Shown: piece after piece, positions 4,918 through 5,606 of the stretch
Numbering within the stretch: the stretch's first letter is position 1
How the letters are laid out: every line of letters begins with the position of its first letter
DNA from: Flavimaricola sp.
Lineage (GTDB): Bacteria; Pseudomonadota; Alphaproteobacteria; Rhodobacterales; Rhodobacteraceae
Length of the DNA: 5,606 bases
Assembly (NCBI GenBank): GCA_023300365.1
Contig: JALZWD010000332.1
Span: forward strand, 1 to 5,606
Direction: 5' to 3'
The notes under the pieces: model-generated
What the model was told of the DNA's origin: nothing
The model's input: the letters and a program-made list of their open reading frames with translations, nothing else
Databases searched by the model: none
Position numbers and translations under genes: made by a program

Positions 4918-5606
4918 GCGCGCAACATTCGCCTTTATCCTTGGTACCGTTTTTGTAGCGGTCTGATCTTTTGGCAGGCGATCTGGTTTCTCTATGTTCA
5001 GGCCGAGCTTTCTGCCGCTGAGGCGATTGCCCTTTATGCCGTCTACGATATCTCGACGACGCTGCTTGAGGTGCCGTCGGGGTATTTGTCGGATCGGTTG
5101 GGGCGCAAGCGGATGTTGATTATCTCGGCGTTTGCGGGGGTTATTGCGGCGGGGCTTCAGGCGATTGGTGGGTCGTTCTTGCTGTTTGTGCTGGGCAATG
5201 TCGCACTTGGTGTCTCGGCGGCGTTTATGTCGGGAACGGATACGGCGCTTTTGTACGAATCTCTCAAGGTCGAGGGCCGGGAGGGCGAGACCGAGCGGAT
5301 GGAGCTGATCTCTTGGCGTTACAATTTTGTGGCCCTTGCGGTTTCTGCGGTGTTGGGTGGCCTTGTTTGGGCGGTTGATCCGCGTCTTGCCTATATTGGC
5401 ACTGCATTGGCGTTTGTGGGGTGTTTGATCATTGCCGGCATGTTTGCCGAGCCGCCGCGGGATGTTGTGGCCGATGAGGGATCGGAGGTTTTGCGATTGG
5501 CGTCGCTTGGCCGCGCCCTGACCAATCCGGTGCTTGCATGGCTTTTTGCGATATCGATCTTGATGTATCTGTTTAGCCATATCCCCTTTGTTTTTGGTCA
5601 ACCGTT
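4912..5606 (+). CDS. MFS transporter, N-terminal part (3' end outside window)
   Basis: 231 codons are open to the right edge, about half to 60% of a normal MFS protein, including the first six helices. The loop 2-3 signature motif A is well kept: GYLSDRLGRKR at 57-67. Before it DISTTLLEVPSGY (46-58) and after it SGTDTALLYESLK (107-119) are typical of a bacterial MFS branch often annotated as drug- or metabolite-efflux. Hydrophobic segments are seen at about 15-33, 40-58, 69-87, 89-106, 139-154 and 160-178, with a seventh beginning at about 206-222 after a cytoplasmic loop. It shows no close similarity to the YbjJ-like transporter at 2431-3585 and keeps the consensus motif A that the other lacks. 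The ATG at 4912 is the first in-frame start after a TGA at 4888-4890, but no Shine-Dalgarno precedes it. Substrate unknown. A 238-codon open frame on the opposite strand is a coding-bias shadow. Confidence 0.9.
   Translation, partial: MTARNIRLYPWYRFCSGLIFWQAIWFLYVQAELSAAEAIALYAVYDISTTLLEVPSGYLSDRLGRKRMLIISAFAGVIAAGLQAIGGSFLLFVLGNVALGVSAAFMSGTDTALLYESLKVEGREGETERMELISWRYNFVALAVSAVLGGLVWAVDPRLAYIGTALAFVGCLIIAGMFAEPPRDVVADEGSEVLRLASLGRALTNPVLAWLFAISILMYLFSHIPFVFGQP

Noticed and set aside
4887..4958. A 23-codon leader peptide starting at the first ATG of the direct repeat.
   Set aside because: It has no Shine-Dalgarno, overlaps the MFS coding start out of frame and carries no attenuation-like run of codons.
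4885..5601. A 238-codon open frame on the minus strand at the right end.
   Set aside because: Its predicted product is rich in Arg, Lys, Gln and Asn with no domain, and the plus strand here encodes a clear MFS transporter with motif A. The minus frame is a shadow of its codon bias.

Overview
The window reads as an ordinary stretch of an alphaproteobacterial chromosome. Protein features (Tat-type signal peptides on small envelope enzymes, a TrmA/RlmD-like methyltransferase of alphaproteobacterial style, a small lipoprotein with a CAP domain), moderately high GC and G/T-ending codons point to the Rhodobacterales (roseobacter-like). This taxonomic call is inference from gene content, not from a marker gene. 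The DNA is densely coding, with no RNA gene, insertion sequence, CRISPR array or phage gene visible.

Layout from left to right: (1) the 3' part of a uracil-C5 RNA methyltransferase gene (+), cut by the left edge; (2) a YafK-like L,D-transpeptidase-fold lipoprotein (+); (3) a zinc-dependent, probably NAD-linked medium-chain alcohol dehydrogenase (-), convergent with gene 2; (4) a YbjJ-like MFS transporter (+), divergent from the dehydrogenase across 136 bp; (5) a second, unrelated-looking exported L,D-transpeptidase (-), whose stop codon overlaps that of gene 4; (6) a CAP/SCP-domain lipoprotein (+), divergent from gene 5 across 164 bp; (7) the first 231 codons of a second MFS transporter (+), which runs off the right edge.

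Two functional themes are plausible. Genes 2, 5 and 6 are all exported or lipid-anchored proteins acting in the periplasm, and genes 2 and 5 have the YkuD fold with an intact His/Cys pair, so cell-wall remodelling is a reasonable common theme. Genes 3 and 4 form a divergent enzyme/transporter pair that may share a regulator. No sequence evidence ties the neighbours into one pathway, and most are probably independently transcribed.

The least ordinary signals are non-coding. A long imperfect dyad lies just upstream of the first MFS gene, touching its ribosome binding site. A nested set of inverted repeats sits between the second L,D-transpeptidase and the CAP lipoprotein. Both look like operators or 5'-leader hairpins. 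I see no evidence for a new multi-gene system here.
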